Source: Gonocerus acuteangulatus
Lineage: Eukaryota > Arthropoda > Insecta > Hemiptera > Coreidae
Direction: 5' to 3'
Assembly (NCBI GenBank): GCA_946811695.1
Contig: OX328126.1
Span: forward strand, 4,509,702-4,573,701
DNA: 64,000 nucleotides
Shown here: one piece after another, positions 60,789 to 64,000 of the stretch
Numbering within the stretch: position 1 is the stretch's first letter
Layout: each line of letters opens with the position of its first letter
Position numbers and translations under genes: made by a program
The notes under the pieces: model-generated
The model's input: the letters and a program-made list of their open reading frames with translations, nothing else
What the model was told of the DNA's origin: nothing
Databases searched by the model: none

Positions 60789-61432
60789 AAAGCCCGTCAC
60801 GCAGGAGCTGCATATCTAAGCACATTCCTCAGAATTGGGTAGTATCGAGTGCAATCCTGAATAATTTGCTTAAAATAACCTAGATAGGTAAATAAAAGTC
60901 CGTCACGCAGGAGCTGCATATCTAAGCACATTCCTCAGAATTGGGTAGTATCGAGTGCAATCCTGAATAATTTGCTTAAAATAACCTAGATAGGTAAATA
61001 AAAGTCCGTCACGAAGGAGCTGCATATCTAAGATCTAAGCACATTCCTCAGAATTGGGTAGTATCGAGTGCAATCCTGAATAATTTGCTTAAAATAACCT
61101 AGATAGGTAAATAAAAGTCCGTCACGCAGGAGCTGCATATCTAAGCACATTCCTCAGAATTGGGTAGTATCGAGTGCAATCCTGAATAATTTGCTTAAAA
61201 TAACCTAGATAGGTAAATAAAAGTCCGTCACGCAGGAGCTGCATATCTAAGATCTAAGCACATTCCTTAGAATTGGGTAGTATCGAGTGCAATCCTGAAT
61301 AATTTGCTTAAAATAACCTAGATAGGTAAATAAAAGTCCGTCACGCAGGAGCTGCATATCTAAGCACATTCCTCAGAATTGGGTATTATCGAGTGCAATC
61401 CTGAATAATTTGCTTAAAATAACCTAGATAGA
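60789..61432. repeat. 106-bp tandem repeat, 6 copies, derived from a dispersed repeat
   Basis: Each unit starts AAAGTCCGTCACGCAGGAGC..TGCATATCTAAGCACATTCC. This is a diverged form of the AAAGTCCGACTCGCAGGAAC..TGCATCATCTTAGCGCGGTTCC block at 37.84 and 38.58 kb. Two copies carry an extra AGATCTA (113 bp). Confidence 0.93.
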
Positions 61433-61619
61433 TAAACATTTTTTATGAGCACCTATTTCAATTATTAATTTTGTAATTAATTTCCTTCCAGAGTTTTGTG
61501 TATGCGTGGTACTACACTACGTAATAAATACACAAAGCTTCACATTTTGATCTATTGATCTTGATGATTTTCACGAACCTACGTTTGGCGGAAGAATTCA
61601 ATTCAAACATAGTAAAAAG

Positions 61620-62056
61620 TAACACCCCCCCCCTTCCAATAGACCGATTTAGTTCATTTTCACAACTCTATTTTCTTATTAGATATCCAGGACGTATAAA
61701 GAGTTTCGTTACAATAGAATAGAAATTAAGACCGGCATAAGAAAATTAGTAATTTCTGTCCGGAGTAACCCCCCCCCCCTTCTAGTCAACCGATCTAGTT
61801 TATTTTTATAACAAATTTTTCTCTTCAGTTGACCACAACGAATACCGAGTTTCGTTGAAGTAAAACACAAATTATGGCTGGTATTGGCAAATAACTACTT
61901 TGGCTCCGGAGAAACCCCCCCCCCCCCCCCTTCCACATGGACCGATTTTGTTGGTTAAGGAACTCGCTCAATCGTTTGATGGGAGAATACTATATACCAA
62001 GTTTCGTGGCGAAAAAACAAAAACTCTGGCCTGTATCGTGTTAACGGACACATAAA

Positions 62057-62115
<59 letters not shown>

Positions 62116-62320
62116 ATATATATGTATATATATATATATATATATACAAAATTTGAACGGGGGTCATTTTCAGTGTCTACTAGGTAGGATCGATAAAGAT
62201 TCGAAGACATTTTTCAAAAATTCCGTCATGAGTGTAACCTCAATAGCTACTTTCCTTCGGAGGAAAGTGCTAAAAACGGATTCCAAAATAACTTTGTGCT
62301 CGAATAAATTAATCTTTTAG
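61620..62320. mobile_element. Repeat copy shared with 14.34-14.72 kb and (inverted) 38.03-38.35 kb
   Basis: Three diverged units of about 140 bp (AATAGACCGATTTAGTTCAT..GAGTTTCGTTACAATA..CCGGAGTAACCCCC) lead to CGTGTTAACGGACACATAAATA. A (TA)n tract (62057-62145) and TTTCAGTGTCTACTAGGTAG..GATCGATAAAGATTCGAAGA follow. C-runs at 61766-61776 and 61917-61930 mark unit ends. Confidence 0.6.
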
Positions 62321-62589
62321 AGGATTGATTTTTCGCTCTGAGAATTACTTATAATATAGGTCGCCCACGTATACTAACCTACCCGAACTTGAAATATCGT
62401 TTTATTTTTAAGTTCATCGAAAAGTTTCGTTCGAATTTTATCATTATAATTATATATATTTGTTGAAAGCTTCCAATTTTAGAAATTTGCCTTTAAAACC
62501 TTAAAAAGAATTAGTCAATCAATTCTCAAAAGGTAACAAATTTGAGGGGGGAGTAAAATTGGTCGGTAGCTGGAACCTGGGATATGTAG

Positions 62590-62745
62590 GAGGGGTGGGG
62601 GTTATATCGACGACCAGGGCGAAGAGGTGGCGCTTCCCAGCGGTGAACCTTGGAAGCAGTCAGTCTCTAGCAGGCAGCCAGCCAGGCAACATGCCACCAC
62701 CCGTGTGTCGGGACTTTTCTCGAGACATGGTTATTTGATATCAAG
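62590..62745 (+). promoter_or_regulatory. Candidate promoter and 5' non-coding first exon of a rightward gene
   Basis: A GC-richer island in AT-rich DNA. TCAGTC at 62660-62665 fits the arthropod initiator (TCAKTY). About 85 nt later ATATCAAG|GTAACG at 62745/62746 is a good donor. An ATG at 62691 opens only 15 codons, so the exon would be 5' UTR with a short upstream ORF. A weak second-exon candidate is at 63885-63906. The gene body would lie beyond the window. Confidence 0.3.
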
Positions 62746-63005
62746 GTAACGCAATTATTAAGCATTTTATTTCAATTATTAGAAAACATTTGACCCAGTG
62801 AAAATTATATTTCGTGCAATCCATTATTTATAAATTTAATTTAAGTTAATAAAAATAATTAATTAATTTTATTTTATTTGATGTATTATAATCAATTTCC
62901 CAAAAATTAAATCTTAAACAAAATCGAAATTGTAAATAGAAGTTTTTGTTTTTATGGTAAATGTAACACAGAAATTAATAAATTAATTAAAAGTATATAT
63001 ATATA

Positions 63006-63046
<41 letters not shown>

Positions 63047-63171
63047 TTACACACACATTCATAAATTAATTAGTAATAATTAGTAAATATAATATATCCG
63101 TGGAAGTGGAAAATTAAATAAATAAATTAATATTAGTTATATGCAACAATATATTTATTTTCGAAGAACGA

Positions 63172-63253
<82 letters not shown>

Positions 63254-64000
63254 TTCACTAATTAAATAGTTTTAATTCAATACAGTTTCATTTATAAATT
63301 TTGTCAAGACTTATTAATTTACAAAATTACTGCTGCATGTTGTTAATTTTGCGTCCTTTTTATTACTAATCTGGATAATGCGTAAGGATTGAATTTATAA
63401 CAAATTATTTTCTGGATTTATTGGAAAAATTGAGACTCAAATGTTTTCTTTTTCTTTTCGTTGGCCTTAAAAAAAAAAGAAAACTTATTTAAAAATATTT
63501 TCAACATTTTTCGGTGTATCTTAAAATATTTGCATATTAAATTCCACTAATAACAATAGTATTATTAAAGTTGTTAATTCGAGAAATTTCAGATTTTTTT
63601 TTGTTTTGGGTGATAGTTTTATCAAACTAAATATTTTAATTTTTACAGATTTTATGATCAGTAATACGCCGCTGAGATATTTCTATTAAATATTTAGCGG
63701 AATAACTTTTTATTTCTAGTTTATCAAGTAGGTTTATCTTTAGTTGAATATAAATGTATATTTAATTAAATTGGTATTCAATTTTATTGAAGGCCAATTA
63801 AATATTATTTTCCACCAACATTTGTTAGGAAGTTAGTAAGTGCTCGCTGCAAGAAACCCGTTTAAACGTTTTTTTCTTTTGTAGGGAACTTCCTCAGGTG
63901 TTTCAGGTTTATGAGTGGTAATTTTGACAATTGATAAGAGTTATCAATATTTAGTTCGAGACTAGTTAGAATTGCGAGCGTGGGACGAAGAAGCCGTGGG
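62746..64000. other. AT-rich DNA with (TA)n tracts
   Basis: TA runs at about 62995-63045 and 63178-63248. No gene recognised. If the promoter at 62.66 kb is real this is its first intron. Confidence 0.5.

Overview
This is a eukaryotic, AT-rich, repeat-laden window. It is almost certainly from an animal and most likely from an arthropod. It has long introns with GT..AG borders, two real host genes and many non-LTR, LTR and foldback-type elements. Satellites and microsatellites make up a large share, and there are no operons or bacterial-style genes.

Host genes. (1) On the + strand, about 0.8-25.5 kb, are pieces of an EPLIN/LIMA1-type LIM-domain actin-binding protein. They are a 68-codon exon at 797-1000, an exon at 21826-21893, and a single LIM domain split over 22852-22979 and 25055-25208, where the stop codon lies. 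A polyadenylation signal is at 25536. The 5' end lies left of the window, and at least one linking exon is not securely placed (candidate 4849-4903). (2) On the - strand, 47953 down to 28484, is a complete eight-exon gene for a secreted S1 (chymotrypsin-fold) serine protease. The exons total 834 nt, in phase throughout, and encode 277 aa with a signal peptide, propeptide, activation site R|IING and an intact His/Asp/Ser triad. The S1 pocket is unusual. The two genes are convergent. A possible third gene may start near 62.66 kb on the + strand.

Mobile elements. There is a broken Ty3/Gypsy-type LTR retrotransposon (7664-10649) and an RTE-like LINE tail (16.8-17.35 kb). A 5'-truncated RNase H-bearing LINE with a 13-bp target duplication (30030-32293) sits inside the protease intron. 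There is also a decayed R2-clade-like retroelement (about 51.1-53.8 kb), a restriction-like-endonuclease remnant (24.5-25.0 kb), a piggyBac-like remnant (1.6-2.3 kb), MITE copies with TGGGCGTATATA-type ends, and a 1.75-kb GC-ended element flanked by an 8-bp duplication (13173-14923). Three foldback-like elements are built of inverted tandem units. Several loci carry hammerhead-ribozyme-like cores (CUGANGA, stem, GAAA).

Tandem repeats. At least fifteen arrays are present. The largest is a 66-bp satellite of about 56 copies (56.34-60.03 kb) with a 15-unit higher-order duplication. Some arrays are clearly amplified pieces of dispersed elements found elsewhere in the window. The unlisted stretches between features are AT-rich intron or intergenic DNA in which I recognise no gene.
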